The notes under the pieces: model-generated | What the model was told of the DNA's origin: nothing | The model's database searches: none | What the model saw: only the letters and a program-made list of their open reading frames with translations | DNA from: Robertmurraya siralis | GTDB lineage: Bacteria; Bacillota; Bacilli; Bacillales; Cytobacillaceae | NCBI RefSeq assembly: GCF_005502275.1 | Contig: NZ_SWLZ01000016.1 | Location: 42,935-106,934, forward strand | Length of the DNA stretch: 64,000 bases | Reading direction: 5' to 3' | Program-made: the position numbers and the translations under genes | Part shown: positions 17,463-26,295 of the stretch, piece after piece | Layout of the letters: every line of letters starts with the position of its first letter | Position numbering within the stretch: the first letter of the stretch is position 1

Positions 17463-18206
17463 CTATTTAATATTTGCCATATAACTAGCTGCTACTTTAT
17501 TTAGAAAGTAAGTGTAACCCACTTGCCATTGCTCAAGCATATTTCTATGAAAGTCGTCAACGATGAAAAACTCAGTCTGATTTAGAAAGTCTTGCGGCGT
17601 TGATGGATGACCTTTTTTTTCTAAAAAGGATAAATGTTCTTTTACACGATCCAAAATTTTTGAATCATTTGGAGAGAAACCTTCTTGTAAGAAATGAATC
17701 ATATCTTCATTAAATGACTGTGCTTCCATGGCAGAGTCGTTCATCGATTCTACATCAATTGTCTGATTTAAGTCAAAATCATATTCTTCTTTCAAATGTT
17801 CGTTTTGGTCTTTTAAGGCTTCTTGCCATTCGTCTTCAGTTTCAAAACCTTTAAACATGGTTTCCATATCTATATCGACTCCTTCTTTGGTATTTTTAAT
17901 AGAGGAATTGATCGTCCTGATTAGTCCTTTAAATCGATCAATTTTTTGTTCTAGTAAATATTTTTGTTGAATCAACGTATTTTCCCTGTTGATTTCACCA
18001 TCTAATAATTGTTTTATTTCCTTGAGAGGAAAATCCAACTCTTTATAAAAAAGTATTTGCTGTAATCGTTCTAAATCTTTTTTTCCATATAGGCGATATC
18101 CGGCTTCTGTCGTCTGCTCCGGAATCAAAAGACCTATTTTGTGGTAATGGTGTAATGTCTTTACTGTGGTATGAGCTAGTTTTGCAACTTCATGAACGGT
18201 ATACAT
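17463..18206 (-). CDS. MerR-family regulator with C-terminal sensor domain
   Basis: A 247-residue activator of the MerR family. The N-terminal winged helix reads MYTVHEVAKLAHTTVKTLHHYH, followed by GYRLYGKKDLERLQQILFY, then a dimerisation coiled coil (about 75-110), and a C-terminal helical TipAS-like drug-sensing part (about 120-247). The ATG at 18206 follows AAAGGAGG. It is the third gene after an ABC ATPase and permease on the same strand, but it has its own promoter with a 19-bp spacer, the kind MerR proteins untwist, and the ABC genes have a second such promoter. It thus probably activates both itself and the exporter in response to a bound drug. Confidence 0.9.
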   Translation of the reverse strand: MYTVHEVAKLAHTTVKTLHHYHKIGLLIPEQTTEAGYRLYGKKDLERLQQILFYKELDFPLKEIKQLLDGEINRENTLIQQKYLLEQKIDRFKGLIRTINSSIKNTKEGVDIDMETMFKGFETEDEWQEALKDQNEHLKEEYDFDLNQTIDVESMNDSAMEAQSFNEDMIHFLQEGFSPNDSKILDRVKEHLSFLEKKGHPSTPQDFLNQTEFFIVDDFHRNMLEQWQVGYTYFLNKVAASYMANIK

Positions 18207-18232
18207 TTCTTCTCCTCCTTTCAATGCTCTTT

Positions 18233-18263
18233 ATACTAAAGTATCCTCTAAGGTAAGAGTCAA
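18233..18263 (-). promoter_or_regulatory. MerR-type promoter of the regulator gene
   Basis: TTGACT and TAGTAT separated by 19 bases, with a CTTACCTTAGAGGATA element in the spacer similar to that before the ABC genes. The over-long spacer is diagnostic of MerR control. Confidence 0.8.
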
Positions 18264-18276
18264 CACATTTATTTCA

Positions 18277-19030
18277 CTATTTTCTTTGAACATCATACGT
18301 GAATTTACAAAAGAAAACAGCCATAACAAGACATGAAACAATCAGTAAATAGTAGTTAATTGCGGGAGAATGGTTGAAAGTAGATTGTGATGCTCTAACT
18401 ACCCAGTCAACTGGATTTACTTTTGAGAGGATACTTATATACTTTGGTAATAAATTGCTTGGCATAAAGGCAGAAGACAAAAAAATCAATGGGAAAGAGA
18501 AAAACTGCATGACAGTGATCATCGTTGAGTGCTTTTTGGTTAGAACGGCAATTCCAATTGAAATAGATCCGATTAGACACGAAAATAATGCTGGTGTAGC
18601 AAGAAAAAGAATTGGTGAAACGATTCCCATTGGAAGTCTGAATCCCATAAAATAGCCAATAATCACTAGCAAAGTGGATTGGATCAATTGAAAAGTGAAA
18701 ATGTAGACTAAATCACCAATGATGAAAATTAAGTTATTCTTCGGGGCGATTAAATATCGGTTAAATATTCCTTCTCTCATATCATCTAAAGTACTCATTC
18801 CTAAATATATTCCGCCAAATAAAGCATTCATGATCAGAATTCCCGGTAAAATATACGATACATAATTGGATTCTTCAAATCCACTAACGGAAGATGCTTG
18901 AAAATATCGTTCCAAACAGCACTAGGAAAATCAATGGTTGGAACATTGAAATGATAATTGCTATTGGATTTTTAATTAGCGGTGTTAGCCTCTTTTTTGA
19001 TAATAACAAAACGAATGTTATGTTATTCAT
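18277..19030 (-). pseudogene. ABC-2 type permease, frameshifted
   Basis: The membrane half of a drug or lipid exporter of the DrrB/NatB kind. From the ATG at 19030, which overlaps the ATPase stop as ATGA, the frame encodes NNITFVLLLSKKRLTPLIK and PLIFLVLFGT. A single-base shift at about 18900-18920 then moves the remaining 200 or so codons to another frame: ESNYVSYILPGILIMNALF, then five or six membrane helices and the end at 18277. Total length 754 bases is one base off a codon multiple. Either the gene is inactivated, or the base is a sequencing error; everything else is intact. Confidence 0.75.
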
Positions 19031-19986
19031 TGTTCTGCTCCTTTCTCATTAAAGTTTATTAAATAAACGTCATTTAACGTTGCCTGTTTCAGTTCACTAA
19101 ATTCAATTTCGACATTACTTTGAATTAAGTATCTCAATAATTCAGATAATATTTGTTGTCCATGACTCGTTATAATTGTTAATGCTGTTGGTTTTATTTC
19201 GTGGCTAACGACCTCTTTTAGGTCAGAAATATATTCTTCGATTTTATAAATGCTGGCCAAATCTAATTTGTGATAGTGGATTTCAATTTGATCAGCCGCA
19301 AGTTTATTGATCAATTCTTTTGGCGTCCCAATATCAAGTATCTTTCCATTGTTGATCAATGCAATTTCAGTTGCTAGGTGATGAATTTCCTCTAAATAGT
19401 GTGTTGTTACAAAAATTGTCGTTCCTTCATCTTGAGAAATTTTTGTAATTATTTTCCAAAAGGTAATTCTTGACTCTGGGTCTAATCCAGCTGTAGGTTC
19501 ATCCAGTAAAAGAACTTCAGGTTTATGAAGCAAACTTATTGCAATATCCAATTTTCTTTTCATTCCACCTGAGTAAGTACCAACCAAATCGTTGGATACT
19601 TGGAACAAATCAAATTCCTTTAACAGGTGTTCTCCTCGTTCCATTATTTTTGAAGTTCTGATGCCATACATTTTTCCTGCAATCAATATGTTTTCCCAAG
19701 CTGTTCCAGTCGAAAATACAGTTGTTTGTTGGAATGTGACTCCAACTTTTTTTCGAACCTCATTCACCTTTGAAACAACGTCTAAATCCGAAATTTTGAC
19801 AGTACCCTCATTTGGCAAGGATAAAGTAGCTAATATACTCGTCAAAGTAGATTTTCCTGCACCATTTGGACCAATTAGTCCGAAGATAGAACCTTTTTTC
19901 ACTTTAAGAGACACATTATTTAAGGCTGCCTTTTTGCCAAATGTTTTGCTAACAGCGTTTAAAACTATTTCAAAATGGTCATACAT
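19027..19986 (-). CDS. ABC exporter ATP-binding protein (DrrA-like)
   Basis: A 319-residue cytoplasmic ATPase that would power the adjoining ABC-2 permease. Walker A GPNGAGKST at about residues 39-47, Q-loop TFQQTTVFS, signature YSGGMKRKLDIA, Walker B VLLLDEPTAGLDP and switch His VTTHYLEE are all intact. A C-terminal extension of about 90 residues (from TPKELINKL on) is typical of the DrrA/daunorubicin-resistance group. The ATG follows GGAGGG. Its promoter has the 19-bp spacer of MerR-regulated genes. The operon is ATPase-permease-MerR. Substrate unknown; probably a toxic hydrophobic compound. Confidence 0.93.
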   Translation of the reverse strand: MYDHFEIVLNAVSKTFGKKAALNNVSLKVKKGSIFGLIGPNGAGKSTLTSILATLSLPNEGTVKISDLDVVSKVNEVRKKVGVTFQQTTVFSTGTAWENILIAGKMYGIRTSKIMERGEHLLKEFDLFQVSNDLVGTYSGGMKRKLDIAISLLHKPEVLLLDEPTAGLDPESRITFWKIITKISQDEGTTIFVTTHYLEEIHHLATEIALINNGKILDIGTPKELINKLAADQIEIHYHKLDLASIYKIEEYISDLKEVVSHEIKPTALTIITSHGQQILSELLRYLIQSNVEIEFSELKQATLNDVYLINFNEKGAEQ

Positions 19987-20018
19987 ATTGTTCCCTCCTT
20001 CATTTATTACAAAAGGAA

Positions 20019-20049
20019 CTATAAACTATCCTCTTAGAGGAGAGTCAAC
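20019..20049 (-). promoter_or_regulatory. MerR-type promoter of the ABC exporter operon
   Basis: TTGACT, a 19-bp spacer containing the near-palindrome CTCCTCTAAGAGGATAG, and TATAGT. It is the likely binding site for the MerR protein encoded at 17463-18206. Confidence 0.85.
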
Positions 20050-20842
20050 CATCAAGTATTCTTTTTATAAAAGTCGAATTGGAATGAACTTAACGGAGTT
20101 GTAGAAAGGAAAACTGAATTTCTCGCCCAGCGTAAAAACGCCCAAGTGAAAACTTGGACGTGGTTCTTTAAATTTGTAAATATTATTAATACAATTATGA
20201 TTCGATAGTTAAAAGGTTCAAAACGAAAACTACATTAAAGGTTAATCAGTTTGATGGATACAGAAAAAGATATTACATACAATTTATGATTTTACACACT
20301 ATTATCCGATTTACAGTGCTATGAACATTAATTTATTTAATAGGGTTTATCAACACTATAATCCGAATACCCGAAATTTGATAGACTATTTAATAAAAGT
20401 CAAGGCTAGAATGAAATAAGCAGAAAAGACAAATCGAGTTTACACCGTAGAATTGTTATTTCAAATAATAAATTCCAAAACTCTACTTAATTCACAATGT
20501 ATGAAAATCATTGAAGCCTTCAAACCAAATATATAAATAATTATAAAAAAGAACTAAAAGAATTTTTCTACAAGCTATTATTAGAAAGAAGGATAGGTTA
20601 TAAGCTGTTATATTAAGTTGGGGGCATAGATTGACAATATCGTAGTAATGTGTCTACATAATAATATATAAGAGAAGCATTACCATTCATAACGAGAGAA
20701 ATGGGGTTTTATAGTCACGATTAGAGCATTTTCAAGAAGTTCGACTAGCTGCTATAATATAATAGCCCATGCATTATACTTGGAGTTTAACAACATTCAA
20801 GTTATTATAGATAAATAAAATCCTTAATTAGGGTGATGATGA
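20050..20842. other. gene-poor stretch with repeat remnants
   Basis: No gene is supported. A hairpin-forming CCAAGTGAAAACTTGG occurs at 20140-20155. Bases 20307-20375 are a 69-bp repeat of 25668-25734. Near the right end ACTTG..CAAGT (20778-20802) forms an inverted pair upstream of the Rrf2 gene and could be its operator. TTGACA at 20631 is a possible -35 box. Confidence 0.4.
20307..20375 (+). repeat. 69-bp repeat, copy 1
   Basis: Begins CGATTTACAGTGCTATGAA and ends near ATCCGAATACC; a second copy with about four differences stands at 25668-25734, where it is fused to the end of an ISL3 element. It is of unknown origin, probably part of an older mobile element. Confidence 0.7.
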
Positions 20843-21244
20843 ATGAAGTTTTCAAAGGCTACAGATTATGCTCTACATACGATGCTTTTTCTTACTGCAG
20901 CGACTCCGGATAAACCTGTGGGCGTTCAGCTGCTTGCTGAGAAGCAAAAGGTGTCACCAACTTATCTGTCCAAGATACTGACCAAGCTAGTAAAGGCTGG
21001 TATGATTGAATCCATAACAGGAGTGAATGGTGGATACAGACTGAAACGAAATTGGGAGGATATTTCGTTTCTTGACATTATTCATGCGATTGAGGGATCT
21101 GCCTCTTTGTTTGATTGTAGTTTCGATCACGGACCAGATTGTCCGATTCAAAGAGTAGTATTGGAAGCAGAGGAAAAAATGGAAGAGCATTTGAGAAATA
21201 AAAAAATGTCCGATCTTGTGCGGGAAATGAACATCGTTTTCTAG
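20843..21244 (+). CDS. Rrf2-family transcriptional regulator
   Basis: A 133-residue repressor of the Rrf2 family. The winged helix runs through MKFSKATDYALHTMLFL, then VQLLAEKQKVSPTYLSKIL as recognition part, and GVNGGYRLKR as the wing. The cluster region holds only two Cys (FDCSFDHGPDCPIQ) where iron-sulfur members have three, so it is more like the thiol-sensing or ligand-free members. RBS GGGTGATGA. The next gene on this strand is a flavin oxidoreductase 524 bases on, with no other gene between; co-regulation is plausible but not shown. Confidence 0.88.
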   Translation: MKFSKATDYALHTMLFLTAATPDKPVGVQLLAEKQKVSPTYLSKILTKLVKAGMIESITGVNGGYRLKRNWEDISFLDIIHAIEGSASLFDCSFDHGPDCPIQRVVLEAEEKMEEHLRNKKMSDLVREMNIVF

Positions 21245-21768
21245 CACATATTCTTTCAACCAATTATAGATAATAAGTGTCTCTATAGTCTTTAATGAAA
21301 TTATAATAAAAAATTAGGAGAATCCAAAAATGAACATGTATAAAAGGACCGTATAAGTTGATTCAAGATACAGCGATTTTTAATCCGGTATTGTGAAACG
21401 ATGTCCCCGGAAGATTATAGGAAAGAGATCGAAAGTTAAGGAAGAGTTTCTGTACGTAGTCTGCATATTCATATCGCTGACTGTCATCGAATTTTACTAG
21501 GGATTTATGACTGAAAAATCTATATACAGAGTAAAATCAGCGCCTATCGATGATGTTTCAAAGATGTGCAAATTATTTAAAAGTCGAATGAGCTAGTGGA
21601 TAAGTTCTTATGTAAGGAGGTGATGCCAACATGTAACATCGTAGCAGAGTGAGAATACAGTATTTCAGTAGTACTGGTTAGGTCTTAACTACATATGAGA
21701 TGTACAGAGTAATTATTGGGCGTATACACATTTGGAAAGTTAAACTAATAAGAGGAAGGGAGTTAATC
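21245..21768. other. intergenic stretch, no gene found
   Basis: Short stop-rich frames only. The sequence has AGGAGG-like motifs near 21616 without a following frame. It may be a decayed gene, but no family could be recognised. Confidence 0.35.
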
Positions 21769-22683
21769 ATGAAGGAAGTTGATGTTGTTATTATTGGAGG
21801 AGGTCCTGCTGGTTTAAGCGCTGGACTTATACTAGGACGGGCTAGGAAGAAGACGTTGATTATCGATGAGGGGCAACCGCGTAATGCAGTGACTAGAGAG
21901 GCTCATGCCTTTTTAACACGTGATGGCATTAGCCCACATGAATTTAGAAATATTGCTAAATCGCAGCTTCACACTTATCCGTCAGTTTCACATTTGGAAG
22001 ATACTATCGAGTTGATAGAAGGTGAAGATGGTCAATTTTTGTTGGAAACTGCTTCAGGGTTGAAGATAGCCACTAGAAAACTGTTGTTTGCTATCGGAAT
22101 GAAGGATCGCGATCTTGGCATACCAGGGTTGGCGGAGGTCTATGGTAAGAGCGCATTTGTATGCCCGTATTGTGATGGCTGGGAACTAAGAGATCAGCAA
22201 TTAGTTGTCATAAACAGAGGAGCAGCGCTAATGCATTTTGTCCCATTGCTTTACGGGTGGACAAAGCAGTTTGTAGTTTGTACAAATGGTCCCAATGAAT
22301 TGAGTGAAGCAGAACGTGAAGAATTGCGTGCGCATAATATCCCGTTATTTCATTCACCAATTCATTCCATCCAATCAAATCAAGGCATGGTAAGGCATGT
22401 TAAGCTTGAGGATGGAACAGAAATTCCATGCACAGGAATTTTCTTCAAGGCAGAATTGGTACTTGGATCGGAATTACCTGTCGCACTTGGTTGCCGGATG
22501 TTGGATACTGGAATAATTGAAGTCGATGAGTTTGGAAAAACAAGTGTACCTGGTGTTTATGCAGCTGGGGATGCAACTACACACTTGCACCAATCTATTG
22601 TTGCAGCTGCTTCAGGAGCTGTATCCGCAGCCGCAATAAACGGAGAATTAAATCGAGAAGAATGGCATAAGAACAACGTTTGA
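21769..22683 (+). CDS. FAD-dependent thioredoxin-reductase-like oxidoreductase
   Basis: A 304-residue pyridine nucleotide-disulfide oxidoreductase. The N-terminal FAD-binding motif is VDVVIIGGGPAGLSAG (residues 4-19), the redox motif is CPYCDGWE near residue 130 (CxxC, active-site disulfide), and the C-terminal FAD motif is TSVPGVYAAGDATTHLHQS. The typical NADPH motif GxGxxA is degenerate (VINRGAALMHF), so the electron donor is uncertain. GGAAGGG precedes the chosen ATG. It resembles small bacillithiol- or thioredoxin-linked reductases paired with Rrf2 regulators; the substrate is unknown. The gene lies alone, followed by IS remnants. Confidence 0.88.
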   Translation: MKEVDVVIIGGGPAGLSAGLILGRARKKTLIIDEGQPRNAVTREAHAFLTRDGISPHEFRNIAKSQLHTYPSVSHLEDTIELIEGEDGQFLLETASGLKIATRKLLFAIGMKDRDLGIPGLAEVYGKSAFVCPYCDGWELRDQQLVVINRGAALMHFVPLLYGWTKQFVVCTNGPNELSEAEREELRAHNIPLFHSPIHSIQSNQGMVRHVKLEDGTEIPCTGIFFKAELVLGSELPVALGCRMLDTGIIEVDEFGKTSVPGVYAAGDATTHLHQSIVAAASGAVSAAAINGELNREEWHKNNV

Positions 22684-22726
22684 TTCAAATTCTAAATATA
22701 TTTATAAAGAGGACTTTAAATTTATA

Positions 22727-23160
22727 ATGTACCCTTTGTAAAAGACACTTTTATAAGGCCAAGCTACTTGAAGAAAGTGATTCCAGTACTATGAAATACT
22801 CCTCATTACCATTTATGAATCAACTCTTTAGAAAAGGTGGCAGGGTCACTCCTGCACGATTTGCCACTGTGCAAAATGGTCCTAAAACAGGTCTGTCAAT
22901 AAATTTGTGGAATTGACCATAAAAATATTTAGTCGGTGTGGAGGATAATCCTGTCCACGAAGCGGATAGACAACCAGAGGTGCGATTATTTCCACAAAAA
23001 AGGAGCCATTCCTTCTTTAAACTGTACCCTTTGTAAAGGACAATCATAAAAAAGCTAGGCAGACTTAAGAAGGTGATCTCTGTATTGAATAGGGGTCATC
23101 TTTTTTAGGTTCCATTGATATCTGTAACGGTTATAGTAAATCATGTATTTTAAACATGAC
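22727..23160 (-). pseudogene. IS3-family remnants with two copies of an IS terminus
   Basis: At 23055-23160 the minus strand encodes the end of an IS3-family (IS150-like) transposase: YMIYYNRYRYQWNLKKMTPIQYRDHLLKSA-like, broken here into YYNRYRYQWNLKKMTP and IQYRDHLLKSA, then a stop. The sequence next to it, TGTACCCTTTGTAAAGGACAA (23026), has a second copy at 22727 (TGTACCCTTTGTAAAAGACA) with similar following bases, so two related termini survive in direct orientation. The stretch between them is not recognisable. Confidence 0.65.
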
Positions 23161-23192
23161 TTTTGATACACTGTTTCAGGAGGTGTTTTTAT

Positions 23193-24155
23193 ATGACTGC
23201 CAAGGGCAAAATAACATTGCCACAAAAAAGTACAGTTATTTTTACCGTAACTATTCTTTATACTATTTTGATACTATATTTTATTTTTTTCGCTTTCGGC
23301 AGAATAGGTGCATCTGCAAGCACGACTGGGGTCACCTTTATTTTTTTTCCGATTGAGTTCTACCATTTGCCAAAGATTTCTGATTTTCTGCATCCTACTC
23401 TGATGGATTTCGTAGATCTAGGAAATGTGGCAGCCTTTATTCCATTCGGCATATTGATTCCATTGTTATTCCGTGTGAAGTTTATTCGTTTCTTTTCATT
23501 GTTCTTCCTGTCTATTCTCGTGATCGAAACCATACAGGCACTAACTTTGCTCGGAAGCTTTGATATTAACGATGCCATTCAAAACTCTCTAGGCGCAAGC
23601 ATCGGATTCGGAGCGTACAAACTAGGGTATCGAACAAAAAACTTTTGGCTAAATATGGCTATTACCGGTATCACGTGTATTGTTATTCTAATCGGGGTAT
23701 TAGCAATTTGCGGAATTGTGGAGAAAACGTTCACCAAAGCAGAGGGTCCCTTTATAGCTTTAAATGAACTGAAAAATAGTTCCGGGCATACAACAGCGGG
23801 AACAAAACCGTACAGCTTTAAAGTTAGCGGTCAAAACGTCGAACCTGGATATAATATATTTGGCGCCAAAGGCAAAGGAAGTGAAACCTACACTTATACG
23901 TCCAAGAAGGAGATTATTTTTTCATTTTATTATGGAATACCGGACTTAATGGATAGTGATGGAAGTATACGAGTTTTAGTCGATGGTCGTGAGGTATTAT
24001 CCGGCTCTGGAACGGAGCAACTGAATTATCCGGAATTGTTTCCACAAATGTTTGAAATTCCACTTGAACGTGCAAGTAAGATTACGATAATCGTTAAGGG
24101 GAATGAAAAGCTTTGGGATGTAGGGTTTAGGGAAATGAAATATTTCTGGAAATGA
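23193..24155 (+). CDS. VanZ-family membrane protein
   Basis: A 320-residue protein. Residues 1-170 form a VanZ domain with four or five membrane helices: the ILYTILILYFIFFAFGRIG helix, a DLGNVAAFIPFGILIPLLF motif characteristic of VanZ proteins, and GSFDINDAIQNSLGASIGF, the DxxDxxxN signature. The remainder, after a further helix at about 160-180, is an extracellular beta-rich domain of unknown fold (about 190-320). The start is set by AGGAGGTG seven bases before the ATG at 23193. VanZ of Tn1546 gives low-level teicoplanin resistance, but chromosomal relatives have no proven role. No other van gene is next to it. Confidence 0.85.
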   Translation: MTAKGKITLPQKSTVIFTVTILYTILILYFIFFAFGRIGASASTTGVTFIFFPIEFYHLPKISDFLHPTLMDFVDLGNVAAFIPFGILIPLLFRVKFIRFFSLFFLSILVIETIQALTLLGSFDINDAIQNSLGASIGFGAYKLGYRTKNFWLNMAITGITCIVILIGVLAICGIVEKTFTKAEGPFIALNELKNSSGHTTAGTKPYSFKVSGQNVEPGYNIFGAKGKGSETYTYTSKKEIIFSFYYGIPDLMDSDGSIRVLVDGREVLSGSGTEQLNYPELFPQMFEIPLERASKITIIVKGNEKLWDVGFREMKYFWK

Positions 24156-24290
24156 TCCAAACGTTTTGTTCAAGATAATGGTCTTTTTTCTTTTTCCCAC
24201 CCCAAACATGTGGTGCTAGTATATTTTCATGGACACATCCTAGTTAGTTTCATAATTTTTGAGGAATAAGATTAAGAAGAGGTGTGTCCA

Positions 24291-24572
24291 ATGAAAGGCC
24301 ATAATAAAAACCAAAATAAATTTAATGAAGATTTCAAAAGGATGGTTGTGAAATTATATCAATCTGGCACTCCAGTCAAGCAATTAACCAGCGAATATGG
24401 CGTATCTGATGTCTCCATTTATAATTGGGTCAAAAAGTTTTCTCCCGTCAAATTTGAAGATGGAACCGTGGCAACGGCGGATGACTATACCAAGATTCAA
24501 AAGGAGCTTCGCCGGCTGCAGGAAGAAAATGAAATCTTAAAAAAGGCTATGGCCATATTCGCGAAAAGGTAA
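24291..24572 (+). CDS. IS3-family transposase OrfA
   Basis: A 93-residue DNA-binding protein with a helix-turn-helix (KLYQSGTPVKQLTSEYGVSD and SIYNWVKKFSP) and a C-terminal leucine-zipper-like helix (QKELRRLQEENEILKKAMAI) for multimerisation. GAGGTG precedes the ATG. The heptamer A AAA AAG at 24539-24545 in the zero frame would allow -1 slippage into orfB to make the full transposase OrfAB. Confidence 0.9.
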   Translation: MKGHNKNQNKFNEDFKRMVVKLYQSGTPVKQLTSEYGVSDVSIYNWVKKFSPVKFEDGTVATADDYTKIQKELRRLQEENEILKKAMAIFAKR

Positions 24573-24592
24573 GCCAATCTGCAGTAGCTTCC

Positions 24593-25447
24593 GTGATTGA
24601 TCAACATAAAGACCAACATCCCATCCAAACTATGTGCGAAGTCTTGGAATTGCCGCGAAGCTCCTACTACCTAACACTCCAAGAAACCGAATCCAAGCGT
24701 GAGCGGGAAAACAAGGAGCTGACAAAAAGGATCAAAGAGATCCACGAAGAAAGCAAAGGGCGTTATGGAGCCCCAAAAATTCACCAATATCTCTGTGCGG
24801 AAGGATATAGAGTAAGTCTGAAACGTGTACAGAGACTGATGAAAAAAGAGGGCATCCGTTCCATCGTCATTAAAAAATATCGGCCAACACCAAGCAAAGA
24901 AACAGTTATCGAACGCGAGAATATCCTGGCCAGGGACTTTTCTACGACCACCATCAATGAAAAATGGGTGGCCGATATTACGTATATCCATACATTAAAG
25001 GATGGCTGGTGCTACCTTGCTTCTGTGATGGACCTGCATTCAAAGAAAATCGTAGGCTATTCCTTTTCTTGTACAATGACAACAGACCTGGTGATTAAAG
25101 CATTGGATAACGCCTATGCCACGCAGCTACCACCAGAGGAGTTAATTCTGCACAGTGACTTGGGTTCCCAATATACGAGTGAGGCTTTCATGGAAGAGGC
25201 TGAGTCAAAAAAGATCAGACAATCATTCAGTCGAAAGGGCTGCCCGTACGATAACGCCTGTATTGAATCCTTCCATGCTATTTTGAAGAAGGAAGAAATA
25301 CATCACGTAACTTATCTGGATTACGCCTCTGCAAAGATTCATCTCTTCCAATACATTGAAGGCTGGTATAATCGAAAGCGAATGCATGGCAGCCTTCAAT
25401 ATAAGACCCCACAACAGGTTGAAGATGAAATCCGGGTGGCGGCTTAG
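24593..25447 (+). CDS. IS3-family transposase OrfB
   Basis: A 284-residue DDE integrase domain. HTH_21-like N-terminus (ELTKRIKEIHEESKGRYG), then rve core: D in WVADITYIHTLKDGWCYL, D in LILHSDLGSQYTS, and E in DNACIESFHAILKKE, spaced as in IS3 transposases. No good ribosome-binding site stands before the GTG at 24593; the frame stays open upstream through KGYGHIREKVSQSAVAS to the slippery heptamer, so expression is by -1 frameshift from orfA. All catalytic residues are intact. Confidence 0.92.
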   Translation: MIDQHKDQHPIQTMCEVLELPRSSYYLTLQETESKRERENKELTKRIKEIHEESKGRYGAPKIHQYLCAEGYRVSLKRVQRLMKKEGIRSIVIKKYRPTPSKETVIERENILARDFSTTTINEKWVADITYIHTLKDGWCYLASVMDLHSKKIVGYSFSCTMTTDLVIKALDNAYATQLPPEELILHSDLGSQYTSEAFMEEAESKKIRQSFSRKGCPYDNACIESFHAILKKEEIHHVTYLDYASAKIHLFQYIEGWYNRKRMHGSLQYKTPQQVEDEIRVAA

Positions 25448-25667
25448 TCACTGCATCATGTCTGAGCACGGCGCTTTACATGGAGGGGGGCATGTTAGGC
25501 TCGTCCGCCTGCGAAAGGATTGTTTGACCCTTTCGCCCTTCGCAAGACACCCATGCCCATAGAGGCTCCATGTCAAGCGACATAGACCAACCCACTCTTA
25601 TGAAATGGAGCTCTGTCCAATCCACCATCTATTTTGTGTCCAGAATATTGGCGTAGATCCAATTATA

Positions 25668-25734
25668 CGATTTACAGTGCTATGAATATTAATTTATTTA
25701 ATAGGGTTTTTCAACACTATAATCCGAATACCCA
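25668..25734 (+). repeat. 69-bp repeat, copy 2
   Basis: Near-identical to 20307-20375. Here it is joined at about 25735 to the end of an ISL3 element and it lies 25 bases right of the IS3 element. Confidence 0.7.
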
Positions 25735-25737
25735 AAA

Positions 25738-25932
25738 GAAAAAGAAATTCAAAGAAGTTGAAGCTACTTTCATAAAATTGTTACCTGATCAATTCCCGAA
25801 TTGGGGTCAAATAGGCTATGAATGGGTTTATGAAGAAATCTATGGTGCTGACTTTTCACCACTGACTAAAGCAATGGAGGAGGGTTATTTTTAACCCTCT
25901 TTCTACACTATTTTCCGATTACCCCATAAAAA
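25738..25932 (+). pseudogene. ISL3 transposase 3' remnant
   Basis: The last 50 or so codons and terminus of an ISL3 element almost identical to that at 15924-16113 but in the opposite orientation: KKKKFKEVEATFIKLLPDQ, then NWGQIGYEWVYEEIYGADF and MEEGYF-stop, then the terminal CACTATTTTCCGATTACCCC. The rest of the element is absent. Together with the copy at 15924 this makes an inverted pair about 9.6 kb apart that could invert the region between by recombination. Confidence 0.85.
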
Positions 25933-26295
25933 TATAACCAAATAAAAATCTTAAATAAAGTGTTTGAGCCTCAATTGATTTTCAAAAGTCATTGCATATG
26001 CATGTTAAAACCATGGATAATATTTCCCATACTTGGAACTGGAGATAAAAAGAGGACATATAACGTTGATTTATCGTGGTATTAATAAAACCATATTTGA
26101 AAAGTTCGATTAAAATATAATAAAAACCTGGTTATAGCTATTTTCAAGTACTTATTTTTTTATCAATTAATTCACTTACTATTGGCTATATTATTTAATA
26201 TTTCTTAAGCCTTACGATAAACATTATTCTACTTGAACACCTTTAATTTGATACTATTTTCCGATTAACCAATTTCTTTAACCCCACCATTATAC
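25933..26295. other. intergenic stretch, no gene found
   Basis: AT-rich. ACTATTTTCCGATTAACC at 26253-26270 resembles the ISL3 terminus at 25907-25926 and may be another decayed end. Nothing else is recognisable. Confidence 0.4.

Larger units (their letters stand above)
24230..25642 (+). mobile_element. IS3-family insertion sequence
   Basis: Bounded by the inverted termini TGGACACA (24230) and TGTGTCCA (ending 25642), with orfA, orfB and an A AAA AAG slippery heptamer. Flanking bases (..TTCA and GAAT..) show no target duplication, so the copy may have been rearranged after insertion. It lies directly before a chimeric ISL3 remnant. Confidence 0.8.

Noticed and set aside
22820..23047. Minus-strand 75-codon frame between the IS3 termini
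   Set aside because: No domain, no start signal, and it runs into IS terminal sequence.
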